In this document: in pieces, positions 12,431 through 23,166 of the stretch | Layout of the letters: each line of letters opens with the position of its first letter | Position numbering within the stretch: position 1 is the stretch's first letter | Origin: Melampsora larici-populina 98AG31 | Lineage: Eukaryota; Basidiomycota; Pucciniomycetes; Pucciniales; Melampsoraceae | NCBI RefSeq assembly: GCF_000204055.1 | Contig: NW_006768788.1 | Span: 757,115 to 821,114 of the forward strand | Direction: 5' to 3' | DNA: 64,000 bases | Program-made: the position numbers and the translations under genes | The notes under the pieces: model-generated | Told to the model about the DNA's origin: nothing | Database searches by the model: none | What the model saw: only the letters and a program-made list of their open reading frames with translations

Positions 12431-14140
12431 ATGAGTTCTTCAAAAACCATTCCAAATCAAAATCAAACTGATCATCATCAACCATCAAACTCATCAAACC
12501 ACAATCAATATCCACCACAACCACAACCACAACCATCATCTGAAGTATCATTTCAAGATTATAGTACATTTCATAATCAAGTACAACAGTCTAGAACTAA
12601 TTCAAATTACTTGGATTCTTACTTAGATTCAACTACTACTTCAAACACCATCAATCAAACTTTCAAACCATTTCAATTTCAATCTCAATCTTCAACTGAA
12701 CCACTCATCTTTGATCCACTTACCTTTGATCAACTTTCTACTTTGTTTCCTAATTTCAATTCTTCATCTTCATCTTCAAGTCAAACTTCAAACTTACAAT
12801 CTACTCTCTCTGACTCTCATCAATTCTCGACTGATCAACAACAATTATCTATCAATCCTCATTTGTTATCTCCTAAACTCATCACAAATCAATCAGATCA
12901 TTATTCAAATCAAACTTATCCTTCTTCTAATCTAATTCAATCTAATCATCAATCTAGATCTCCTTCTGATTCTAATCATCATCAAAATCAATCTTCATCA
13001 CTTCAAATTCCAAACAAGAATCAAACTCATAGTCCTCTTCTTCAATCATCACCTGAACCACCACCACCACCACCACATTTGATTCAATCAAGAAAACCTT
13101 TGAATGATGGATTACCAGATCCAAAACGAAAACGAACCGAAGAAAGTTCAAAACCCAATTCGATCATAACAGATGGATCATACAATCGATTTCTTGAACC
13201 ATCACCTATGATCTCATCCACTTCATCTCATCAACATTCTAATCCTAATCCTAATCAGATGGACTTTAGAAATCAAGAATGTAGTACTCCAAAGGTGAAT
13301 TCATTAGGATTTGAATCCAACTCGATTCATCAGAACCAAACACCTTCAGAACAAGCAGGATCGAATCTATCTCTTCATCAGTATAGGTCTCAGTTTCATT
13401 ATCAACACACATCAGATCATGAAACACCTAATCAAAGTAGACAGTACAGATCATCTATAGATCAAAGCTCATCACCTAATCTGAAAGCTAATTCATCAAG
13501 CCAATCAATCCAAGTTCATCATCCACATCATCATCTAACACACGATTTCACCAAACGAAAAGATTGGGCCAAGAAAGTGATGGAAGATGTGATGGATTTA
13601 TGTTTGTTGATCGGATCTACTGACCAACGTATCAAGTTTGTTAGCTCAAGTTTAAATCAACTTACAGGGTATCAACAGGAAGATTGGATGGAAAGTTGGT
13701 TGATCGATTGGTGTTTTGATGAAGATGATCGAATCAACTTTTTAAGAGAGATTGAAAACTGTGCTCAGAATGGGAATGGGAATGGGAATGGATCGGGAAA
13801 AGAGATTGGGTTTTATTGTAGGATTAGAAAGAAGGATGGAAGTTGTTTGATTTTGGAGATTTGGTGAGATTTTTTTCTTTGATTTCTGATTTCTTATAAA
13901 ATGGGATTCAAGATTAAAAGGATTTGGTTCTTTTTGATTTTTCTTTTCTTAAGTGGTCATCCTGTTTTATTTGAAAATCAAATCGATCAAACTAATTTAA
14001 TTTTCATAAGTGGTCGAAAGTATCCAAGTTCATCAAGTCAATTAAGTGATCGAATCTTTGATTTACGATTAGAAAACCCAAGATTATTAACCGATTTAAA
14101 AGTCATCTTAACACACATGATCATCAAGATCAAGGATTAA
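12431..14140 (+). CDS. White-collar-2-like PAS protein, 3' end lost at assembly gap
   Basis: A probable partner of the White-collar blue-light photoreceptor complex, acting as a nuclear transcription factor. Exon 1 is 12431-13863, then a 90-nt intron, then exon 2 from 13954. Residues 1-370 are low-complexity, rich in Gln, Asn and Ser, with a basic nuclear-localisation-like PKRKR. A PAS domain begins near residue 385 (DLCLLIGSTDQRIKF, then LNQLTGYQ) and continues through LEICGHP across the splice junction to the segment ending LRLENPRLL, which matches the PAS-plus-helix arrangement of fungal WC-2. The frame then hits TAA at 14138-14140, just before a 100-N gap. WC-2 proteins normally continue to a C-terminal GATA zinc finger (CxxC...CNxC). 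None is visible after the gap, so this gene model is truncated, and the TAA may be intronic or an assembly artefact. Confidence 0.75.
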
Positions 14141-14163
14141 TGTGCAGTAAGATGATGATGATG

Positions 14164-14263
14164 NNNNNNNNNNNNNNNNNNNNNNNNNNNNNNNNNNNNN
14201 NNNNNNNNNNNNNNNNNNNNNNNNNNNNNNNNNNNNNNNNNNNNNNNNNNNNNNNNNNNNNNN
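14164..14263. other. Assembly gap (100 N)
   Basis: Exactly 100 N, the usual placeholder for a gap of unknown size. It is preceded by a GATGATGATGATG microsatellite and followed by A+T-rich DNA. It interrupts the WC-2-like gene. A 1.6-kb repeat element starts 146 bp downstream, a likely cause of the break. Confidence 0.95.
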
Positions 14264-14408
14264 TATTACAACTTTTTTGTTATTTTTGATTTTAAAATTA
14301 TTATAAAAGTTTTAATTGATCATTATCTTTTGTTTTTGATAATTGGGGTTTTGACATTTTTTTTAAATGTTTTATTTTCTTTTGTTTTTTTGGGAAAGTT
14401 GTGTTGTA

Positions 14409-16036
14409 TTACTTTTGCTAAAAAGCTTGGCCGGATCAAGAAATAATTAAACAGAATTAGACCCAGATTTCACCGCAGCAGTCACAACGCAGCAGAGAGA
14501 AAAAAGTTTGAGGGTTCTGTCAGGGTTGGTGTGATCTCCCTTCCACTCCACTGGCCCATCACCCACCTCTCGGTTCTAGTTCACCACCACCTGGCCACCT
14601 CTTTTGTTACACACTCTGGCAAGATGAGCTTGTCAAGCTCTTGGTAAGTCACTCTATGTGCTACATTATAAATAACTACTGATTCATTATCTATTGATGC
14701 ACTTTCTAACAACCTTTTCATATCCTTTGATTCAGATGACCATCCTCGCAACACAGTCTGATATCAGTGATCGGTCCACCTAGCTTTGTCTCACCATCAC
14801 CTCACCAGCTCTTCCTTCCCACACACTTTTACGATGGGTTTGAGGTGTTGGAATGATGTGTGAAACCTCTCTCTCTGTAGTATTCCTCATATGTCAATAA
14901 CGAGCGTTTGTTAACAGATGAAAATTAGAGATGTTGTTGAAGCTTTGGAGCTCACAACTACTGTGCTAACGTGAAAAAAAAGGCAAGTGAATTGAGATGT
15001 ATCTTACATATCTTCAACCTGTCGAGTGCGAGCTCTGCTGAATAACTAAAGTCTGAGATTGAATATCTTATGAAAGATATTCAAAACATGAGTGATTTTT
15101 AAGGTTGTCAAGATTGTCATAATCATCGATTGGTTATGAAAAATATCACAACCGATCAATGCCGATCGATTCTCCTATGAGGCAAGCCTATGATTGCGAG
15201 CTGAGAACCATCTCAGATCTCTTTGAGGGTATTAAAAACCAAGAGAGCATTGGCCTTGTCATCCAAACCCATTCAATTCGTCTATCAAAAACCATCTCAA
15301 TTTTCTTAAAGACACTCAAAATCCAAAAATCGATTGATTTTGCTTGCTCAAAACCAATTGACCTTCCTATCTTCCTACGGAAAAGAGTGTGAACAATCTC
15401 AGCTCTCTTGTGTACATAATCTAGAGGCTGATGCTTTGGAACAAGATCAAAATCAATCGATTTTCTTGTATGAAGATTGAAACGATTTCAATTTTCACAT
15501 CACTCTTATCGATAATTCCTCGATTCTGATTCCTATACAATGAAAATCTTTGCTAACTACAATTCATATATTCTAACCAATAAAGCTTATCTTCAAATGT
15601 CTGATAACCACAATGATGGTAGATTTGTGTGTTAATTTCAAAGGATACCTAGAAATGATGTTGTGGTTTATCAGTAAGTTGAATAGAATGCACTGAAGAG
15701 ACAAATGGAGGAATTGAAGCAAAAAAGTGAACCTTCTCACTTACAGAGATCAGCAATCAATTGTCCATGGATAGGACACGTTTCCAGGATGCGAGAACCA
15801 GCGAGGGATTGAGTTTAGTGAGGAAAACAAAGTGATTGGCAGGGATTTTGAGAATATGAATTGTTTTTTGGCGGCAGCGGGGGAATCAAAAGGAGGGAAT
15901 GGAAGGGAGATTGCGCCACCCCTGACAGCACCCTCAAACTTTTTTCTCTCTGCTGCGTTGTGATTGCTGCGGTGAAATCTGGGTCTAATTCTGTTTTATT
16001 TTTTCTTGATCCGGCCAAGCTTTTTAGCAAAAGTAA
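14409..16036. mobile_element. Non-autonomous TIR DNA transposon (1.6 kb), TA target site
   Basis: Terminal inverted repeats of about 125 bp: the left arm (14409-14535) starts TTACTTTTGCTAAAAAGC, and the right arm (to 16036) is its reverse complement with a few mismatches. Both ends are bounded by TA (14407-14408 and 16037-16038), as in Tc1/mariner-type insertions, although TA could also belong to the palindrome. The inside has no transposase. An intron-like stretch (GTAAGT at about 14643 to TTTGATTCAG at about 14736) suggests captured or decayed gene sequence. It sits in the 3' flank of the WC-2-like gene. Confidence 0.8.
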
Positions 16037-17777
16037 TAAATGATTCACTTTTGATAAAAAAGTTTTGTTAGTTTATGAAAAAGAATATGTATGTATATAA
16101 GTATATAAGTAGGATTTTTTTTCAAAGATGTGATTTTTTGGTATTGGTTTTGGTGTAAAGCGGTCTGTAATTGATTTTAGAATAAGATGAGGATTTGTTT
16201 GAAGGGGGTAAAAAGAGATGGAAAAGGAGATGGAAAGATAATTTATGGATGTAAAGGAAGGAGAGGAATGATGCAAAGAAGAAGATGAGAACTCAGAGAA
16301 GCAGATGATTTTTTTTACAAACAAAACCTATTTGGGTCTCCTGAATTACATACCCTTTTGGTTTATTTTATTTAATTTTGATGTTGAAAAAGATATTTGA
16401 ATGAAACCAAAGAAAAAAAACCAAAGTACTTACAGTTTTACAAAAGCCTGTCACAAACTTTTTGTGTTGAGCTAGTAGTGGGTCAAGCTTTGTGGTTTGA
16501 GCTTTTTCAATGAAAGCATCATCACAGTCAAAACAAAAAGAGATCTGTCTCAAAGATGGTCTTCTGATTGTTCTTCAAGGAATCATCAAGATTCAAATCT
16601 TGGTTGCTGAGCAATCCATTTGGTGGTGAGCCTTGATGGGTGAGATTCTGTTGAAGGAGAAATGGAAATCTAATGGTGAGTTGGAATCGGAATGACAATT
16701 TAGGGGTCATCTGAACCAAGCTGAGCCTACTCTCTACTCGGCATCTTGGGCTTTGAAGACTGCTTGTGGCTAGCGTACTCGCGCAAACCCTATGTACATA
16801 CCAGTACTCACTTTTCTTTCCGCTTTGGCACCACGTTCAATTCAAAACGCTCAACCACCAAGCTTGGGACTCTCCAAGCTTGACAAAACCTTTGTGACAC
16901 ACTTTTTTAAAACTACTGTAATTGAAAAAAATCTTCTCTTGATCTTTAAAGATCTTTCTTAACTGGCAAGAGTAAGAGTTACAACCAAAAAAAAAGTTGG
17001 AGTGTGTATGTATGCATGATGTACAAGGATTTTATTATGATCAAGAAATCCTTGACGGCTTCGGATTGTTTGGTTATGGGATATATGTGAATCAAAAGTT
17101 AATTTTGTCTAGGTAAGTATGTAGAAGGAAAACAAAAAGGACTTTGGGTTAAATACATTTGAAGAAGCGAATGATTTGAAGAGTAGCAGAATTTTAAAGG
17201 AAGCAATTGGTGCTTGATGGGATAATAAGCCAAGGTTTTTAGGACGAAAGAGGTAAGCGTCTCTCATCTTCATGAGCACTTTAGAAACCATTGAAGGTTT
17301 GTTTAGAAGAGTTATAGAGTACCTGCACAACGGTGTGGTCAAAGAAAGCAGTACATAGTTTCTCCACGCACGGGTTCTTTTGGATATGGGCAAAGCGAGA
17401 GAGAGATTGAAAAGAACGCTCAACTTCATGTCGCAAAGCTGAGGATTCGATATACAAGAAAATAAAAGTGATGATATTGCGCTTAGGTTCGTATGTTTTC
17501 AAACAAGAAAGATTATAGAAAGAGAAGCAATCAACTACTTGAGAACTAACACTTGGATTATTTGATGAGTTAAATTAACCAAAGATATAGACCGATTTAG
17601 ATTACCGCTTCTAAACAAAATCATCATCTATCATAACATCTCACTAACTTTTGGGAATCGCATTGGATTTAAAATTCACTCTACATAGTAACATGAGAAA
17701 AGAGAGGGCACTTGAGAGTTTTCTTTCGAATGAATACATAGCTTGCTAAGGGATCCCCCTCCTCAATTAGGAGGATT
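16037..17777. other. Region without a confident gene; possible decayed minus-strand exons
   Basis: Mostly A+T-rich. Two short minus-strand segments look exon-like. 16441-16560 encodes a stretch with FCFDCDDAFIEKAQ ending at a good GTAAGT donor. 17330-17450 encodes FAHIQKNPCVEKLC ending at a possible GTACTC donor. They are in different frames, with no start and no convincing connection between them. An alternative ATG at about 17429 would give a hydrophobic leader. Either remnants of a small-protein gene or chance. Confidence 0.25.
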
Positions 17778-18119
17778 TCAGCCTGAACATGAGGGGGTGC
17801 CACCGCCCGAGCATGAGATTACTCCATTTTTCGAACATTGTGCCGTTGGCGTGCTTCCCTGGTTGAAACAATAACCCGCCCCTGCTGTGCAAACGACTTC
17901 ACCATTTTCACACTTGGGGATTAGTAGTGCGCTAAGATTCGGGAGGCTAACACCACTATCCCCATGAGTTACGGCGATGAGGCCCACAAAGACCGCGAGG
18001 AGTTTGAAATAATTTCCAAGAATCTAGGAAAAGAGGTATCATTCAAGTTTCATGTCAACATTAAAGGCTGATCAAGAATCGTGTTTTGGAAAGAAAAAAC
18101 AAATCAAAAGACTAACCAT
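17778..18119 (-). CDS. Small secreted Cys-rich protein (82 aa), candidate effector
   Basis: Exon 1 is just the ATG (18119-18117). A 93-nt intron follows (GTTAGT...CTAG, 18116-18024), then exon 2, 18023-17778. The N-terminus after the ATG (ILGNYFKLLAVFVGLIAVTH) is a typical signal peptide with a probable cut near residues 21-23. The mature part is about 60 residues with six Cys (spaced as C-x6-C-x6-C-x10-C-x7-C-x7-C) and a Gly/Ser-rich tail. Small, secreted, Cys-rich proteins with no known domain are typical candidate effectors in plant-pathogenic rusts. The role is inferred, not shown. Without the splice the frame has no signal peptide. A TATA-like box lies about 255 bp upstream, right next to a foldback repeat and a transposon end. 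Confidence 0.7.
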
Positions 18120-18372
18120 CTTAGTATATTTTAAGCGTATTGAAGTCGGTTTGTGAAGGTAATAGGTTTGGTGATCACCTTCTGAAGAAAAGCAAAGGGT
18201 TTTAGAGGAAAATGGTAAGTAAGGTATGTTAAGTTGAATGTAAGACGGAATGGAAACAGAAAGGAGAAATTACAAAATTGAGGGCTTGGTAGCTGAACGA
18301 GATCGGTCTTGAATGGAAGTGATATCAGATGATGATTGATGATGATATGGATTGTAAGCCTCAAAGAGAGCC

Positions 18373-18380
18373 TTTTTATA
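18373..18380 (-). promoter_or_regulatory. TATA-like box for the secreted-protein gene
   Basis: On the minus strand the site reads CCTATAAAAAGGC, about 255 nt upstream of the ATG at 18119. The implied leader is about 200 nt, long but possible. It lies only 9 bp from the foldback repeat at 18389-18481 and about 140 bp from a 4.6-kb transposon, so these insertions form its upstream region. Confidence 0.4.
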
Positions 18381-18388
18381 GGCAAACC

Positions 18389-18481
18389 TACTGTCGTTTT
18401 CGAAAAGCTTGTCTAAGTTTGCCCGCAAGACTCGAGCAGCTTGGCGGGAAAACTCGGACAAGCTTTTCGAGAACGACAGTA
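18389..18481. repeat. 93-bp foldback repeat bounded by TA
   Basis: The sequence starts TACTGTCGTTTTCGAAAAGC and ends with its near-perfect mirror (GCTTTTCGAGAACGACAGTA). The arms are about 40 bp with a few mismatches around a loop of roughly 12 nt. It looks like a miniature foldback element. It lies 40 bp from the left end of 4.6-kb element copy 1, whose ends also begin with TA and a CAG/CTG-type terminus, but the arm sequences differ. Confidence 0.65.
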
Positions 18482-18652
18482 TGGCCTTTGGATCCCGCCT
18501 GATCCCGCCCGTGGTCACATACAGTAACATGCAAAAAGGATGAAAAATCCTAAAAACAAGATTGTCCTGCTGGTCCGTGCGCCCTGCGAAGTTGGGCGAA
18601 TCTGGACCGCCAAACATCGCCTGACTTCTGATGTCCATAGCCACTGACTACC

Positions 18653-19978
18653 ATGACCTTCGAATGGCTTCACAAGCAAACCAGAGCAAACCCCCCAAAA
18701 ACTTCCACCCAGCACCTCCGATCCGGATCCCCCCCTCTCCATCCAATCAAATTCCTCCTATCCCCATCCAACATCACCAATCCGTTCACTTCAATGGGCT
18801 TTCAATCCTACTCAGCGGATATCAAACTCCTGGCTGTCGAGATGGCCATGGACGATGTTGATCTCATTACAATCAATCTGACCCTTCGAACTTCGATCTC
18901 CGCCACTTCCCTTTGGCGTTGGAGAAAGCTCTACGAACAAACACGGAGGGTTTTTCGCGATCCCAAGCAATACCAGACCCGTGGCCGACCCCACCGATTG
19001 TCAGATCAACATCTTGCGGTACTTAATGAATTGGTTACCGACTGTCCCTCCATCTACCTCGATGAATTGCAAAAACAGCTTGAACGAATCATCGGCATCC
19101 CTGTGTCTCAATCGACCATTGGCCGCGAGTTGCACAACCGCTTAGGACTCTCTCATCTTATCACTCGAGGTGTTCATGCCGCGCAGTCAAAGGCAGATCA
19201 AACTGCTTATATGTTAAAGGTGGGCTGCATTCCACCTGAGTACTTGGTGTTTATCGGTAAGTCACTGTTCTTTCAATAAATATTGGATGTTTCTGTGTAG
19301 TCGTATGCTCATCGCATTGACTTTTCCATTTCAAAGATGAATCTGGAGTGGTAGGGCGCGACGCCCTTCGACTGAAGAGCTGGGCTCCAAAGGGGTCTCG
19401 TACAGTTCGCCAGAAGCGCCACACCGAGCAAGACCACTGGACGATTCTCCCTTCTGTATGTGAGCAAGGAATCATCGCAGGAAATGTCTTCAAAGGGGCT
19501 GTGGAACAAACTCATGTTGAACTATTCCTCGCATGTGAATTGGTCAGTTTTGTTTCATCTTCATCAATCTCTGGGTCTGATATCAATCCCTTTTGACTTA
19601 CTAATTATAGTGTGACCTCTTCCATGCTAGCTTCCTCGTATGAACCCATACCCCGCGGTTAACTCGGTCCTTGTAATGGACAACGCCCGCATACACCACG
19701 GAGGACAAATCAAGCAGATGTGCAAGGATGCTGGGGTACTTTTAGTTTATTTACCAGCTTATTCACCCGACATGAATCCAATTGAGAATGCCTTCCACAG
19801 CATGAAGGCTCAGTTACGGCGAGAAGAGCAATGGTTTGAAGTCCCAGATAAGGGTGATTATCTGCTTTTAACCGCCGCCAAAGTTATGACTCGAGGTTTA
19901 TTACAACCGCTGATTGCTTTTAGTGGCTATTCAACCGCCCGTTATTGGGAACAATACAATAATCAAGCGGCCGAATAA
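18653..19978 (+). CDS. DD34E transposase (Tc1/mariner/IS630 superfamily), copy 1
   Basis: Cuts and rejoins the ends of the element. Exons 18653-19256, 19337-19542 and 19631-19978 (385 aa). An N-terminal helix-turn-helix region (about residues 60-150, including SATSLWRWRKLY and RPHRLSDQHLAVL) should bind the TIRs. The DDE_3-type catalytic core shows Asp202 (DESGVVGRD), Asp287 (VMDNARIHHG) and Glu322 (SPDMNPIENAF), with 34 residues between the last two. All three acidic residues are present and the frame is intact, so the enzyme may be active. The real start may be the internal MGFQSYSAD (18794), because the first 47 residues are Pro/Ser-rich and overlap the region next to the TIR. The protein differs from the copy-2 product by a Gln/Arg change near residue 183. 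Confidence 0.9.
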
Positions 19979-20343
19979 GCCAAAATTCAGCAGCTTGATT
20001 ATTGTGTTGTCTTTATAAGTTTTCACTTTCTGAAATGTGTCCTTAAAATATGTCCATCTGAAGCTGTCTACAATCGTTTGAAATGTTGTGAGCTTGCTCA
20101 ATTACCTAGTTCAACTTTAGGATAAATGAAAATTTGTTATTCTTTCATCTGCGTGACCGGGTGTTTAGAGCAATTTGAGCAACCGATTGAATTTCCTCCA
20201 AGGGTTATTGTCGCAAAAGCTCATTTTCGGTTGAGGTCTTTTCAGAAAGACTTGAACCAAATAACTGAGTCTTTGTATGATCAGAAACCTGGAATTTAAC
20301 CAGTCCTTTTGAATCGATTTTCGAAGTTGTTCTCCAAAGAGGA

Positions 20344-20406
20344 AAGAATCACAAGTCCAAAAAACAAAATTCCCTTTTGTTGAGGTTTTTTGGACTTGTG
20401 ATTCTT
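20344..20406. terminator. 22-bp perfect hairpin between convergent transposon genes
   Basis: The arm at 20344-20365 (AAGAATCACAAGTCC plus A-run) is exactly mirrored at 20385-20406. It lies in the 820-bp space between the 3' ends of the transposase and of the second gene, and is kept in copy 2 (about 61663-61725). Possible bidirectional 3'-end signal; that role is inferred from position only. Confidence 0.5.
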
Positions 20407-20799
20407 AAAGAAGAATCACATGGGTTTTTTTGAACGGTCGGACAGCTCGATGCCGACTTGAACATCAAACAAAAAAAGGTAGTTGAGCAAATTAAACACA
20501 TTATGATCAAGGTCGCACTTTTGGTTTGTGAACAATTCATGAGAAATTTCATTTAGTTTTCATGTGGGAGTGGTGATGGGATACCTCAGTTTGAATAAAG
20601 GATTTGTAAATCTTAACAAGTTCAAAAGCACACATTTGGGTGGTAGCCATACAATCATCGTGAGGGCATACATATCTTGATGGACATTCATTATCATAAA
20701 ATGAGAGGAACTACGGTTCGTGAAGGGGGAAAAGCCGTACACAAGACAATCAAGAAATGCACATCTGGAATATAGGCAGGGAACAAACTAGCGCATGAT

Positions 20800-22820
20800 T
20801 CAATTGTCGATGTTGTCTCCATGGGCTTCAGCAGAGGCAGCTCTCATGGCTCGGAGATTCATGAGTTCTTCTAACTTGTTGACTTGGAAAGTGTAGTACT
20901 CGCGAGGTCGAGTCATTAACTCCATCACAACTCCGTATGGAATACCCCAACTAGCGATGGTCTTTGCGCTCAAAACAGAAGGAAATAGAAATCGATGGAA
21001 GCTGGTAATCGAATGCTTGAAGAAGATCTGAACATAATCGTCGATCTTGTTGTAATCGATCTCGCACCAGGTCAAGTATTGTTGCAAAGTTGAATGGATT
21101 TCGATGCGTCGTATGTTTTTGAAATCGACGCTGACCGTAGATTATTGCATTTCAGCATAGCTGCCCAACTCAGAGGGGCGACTCGCCTCTTCAACCTTAA
21201 TCTTCTTAGCCACCGAAGTAGGGGTTGCGAGGGAAGGGCGCTTGACCGGCTTGACATCAATCCAGAAGAACTCTTCCAATTCCATAGGCGGGTCATCAAT
21301 AGTAACATCTCTGGTACCCTTGACCTATCAAAATGAAACCCATTAGTTACTTGACATCAAGTAAGGAAATCTAATCACGAAAAATGAGGAAGAAAACAAC
21401 ATACCAATTCGCGAGCCCACAGGATCAAGTGATGGAAGGTTAGTTCCATTTTCAAGGTCAAGTCCTTCGGATTAAAAATTCGCCATCCTTCAGCCTTGTT
21501 ATTCTTCAATGAACCATGATGATCTTGTAACGCAGTGAGCCATCGCGAATGAGGATCAACAGGAGTTGCATGAGCAAGATCCGAGGCAGTGGTAACAACA
21601 TTATTGAGGGTGTTCTGTGCTCTGAGTCGGGCTTGATTCTTTGTGAGTTCCTGCACCAAAAAGAACCGGGCAAAGTTAGCCTGTGAAAGGATAAAGGCAA
21701 AATGTGAAGTGAAATAATGGGTACATACATCAATTGCCTCTTGAGCACATCGTGCTGGGTTGTCCATCACAATGACGAAACCGGCGTGCTTTCCGAGAGC
21801 TCCAAGGACCGATTGAAAGAAAGAGGAGACATGGATATCTTCGGTGATGGTACGTTCTTGGTTTTTGGCCCAGGTGTCGTGGGCAGTAATAAACGCATAG
21901 ATCTTGACTTGTTTCATGGCATCGGCGGTTTGGAGAATAGCTGTGTTACCTTTGCTTTGGTCGTTATCAATCTCACTTGCCAGATCAAATAAACGTTGCT
22001 TCAATCACGCCAAAGAGGTTTCGTTTAGGTCGAAAGGTTTTTTGGTGGCGGGGATGGGAATTGTGGAATAGACTGGCTTCGCATTCTTCTTAGCGGGTCC
22101 CTTGGTGATATCCGTCCCTTTGAGCAAACACATAGTGTATGCCACGCTGAGCGGTTGAGGAGTAGTCACACGAGCTCCTGATGGTTGCAAAACTAAACCA
22201 CAGACAAAAGTCTTGAATGTTAGAATGTGACTTCCTAAAGGACGGAAGCAGAAAGAATGCATACCAGGTTTTTTGTCGGACAGAGGGACACGAGGTGGTA
22301 AATTCAATGAGACAATCTCAATGTCGGAACTGGCCGCTGGGCTGGGGTCTCGGGCCACAGGTGGACCAAATATGACATCGGCAAGGGGTAGCGAAGAGCT
22401 GCAATCACCAACAGAGGCAGTGGTCTCTGAGACATGATCAACTGCAGCGGCAGCCAATGCGCTAACATATCCAGAAAAATAAAAATGTGAGACACAAACA
22501 AAAGAAGCAAAATTTCTAAAGAAAGGAACACACCGTCGAGTGCTAGGGTAAGGACGCTGCCCAATGGGGGTGTCATCTAAGTTGATTTGAGCTTGTGAGA
22601 AGTTTTGCATGATGGATCGAGAGTAATCAGAGTGAAAGGGGTCAAGGGTAGGCTTGAAGGTGAATGCTTTGGAGTAATCTGATCGAAACGACTGATGTGT
22701 GGTGCGATGAAGTCCAGAAAGGGTTGCAAAACCTCGCGGAAGGGCATTCGTAACGGTGAAGGGCTGAGTTGTGGTTCTAATCGATGGCCGGTAAGGTGGA
22801 TCGGAAAGGTGCGGAGCCAT
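20800..22820 (-). pseudogene. Second gene (ORF2) of the 4.6-kb element, copy 1; two nonsense codons
   Basis: An unrecognised protein of 582 codons in five exons: 22820-22534, 22461-22265, 22192-21729, 21680-21405 and 21324-20800, all with GT-AG introns. It has a Ser/Pro-rich N-terminus, then a mostly helical body (HAGFVIVMDNPARCAQEA, NFARFFLVQELTKNQARLR) and a C-terminal helical part (TLQQYLTWCEIDYNK). I see no DDE, helicase, protease or DNA-binding motif. A lysine-rich KKIKVEE could be a nuclear signal. In-frame TGA at 22007-22005 (codon 224, shared with copy 2) and a copy-1-specific TAA within exon 1's downstream part near 21142 (TCA in copy 2) break it. The gene is convergent to the transposase and starts next to the other TIR. 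It could be an accessory transposition protein or cargo. Confidence 0.7.
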
Positions 22821-23166
22821 GAGGAGCAGTATTCGTCTAGTCCCCCTCGACTGAAGATAGTTGAGGAGGCTGGTAGGCTAAGGATAGTGATGAGCGGTTT
22901 GAGGATGGATGGGGATGGGTGTTGGGGGCTGGGGTTTGGGAGCCGTGAGGTCTGTATAGGTCTGTATGCGAAGCCCTGGTAGTCGGTGGCTGTTGGAGAC
23001 GAGAAGTTTGCTGAGCTTTGGCGGTCCGGTTTCGCCAGACTTCCCAGGGCGCACGGACCACCAGGTCGGTTTTGTTTCCGGATTTTTTCATCCTTTTTGC
23101 ATCTTACTGTACATACGTTGTCACGGACAGTCATCACATACACTCCCACAACGCCGTTAGCCGTAT

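Larger units (their letters stand above)
18522..23109. mobile_element. Tc1/mariner-like two-gene element, copy 1 (4588 bp)
   Basis: TIRs of about 95 bp start CAGTAACATGCAAAAAGGAT (left) and CAGTAAGATGCAAAAAGGAT (right, reverse complement). TA flanks both ends (18520-18521 and 23110-23111). It carries a DD34E transposase gene (+) and a convergent second gene (-); each starts close to a TIR. It is nearly identical, in inverted orientation, to 58959-63548; the copies differ by a handful of substitutions and two single-base indels near 20035. Such identity means recent transposition or gene conversion. Confidence 0.92.

Noticed and set aside
20349..20552. Short frames in the 820-bp space of the 4.6-kb element
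   Set aside because: Present in both copies only because the copies are identical; they cross the hairpin and have no coding features.
22577..23149. 190-codon minus-strand frame through the TIR of the 4.6-kb element
   Set aside because: It overlaps ORF2 exon 1 in another frame and includes the TIR; Ser/Pro-rich translation is a frame shadow.
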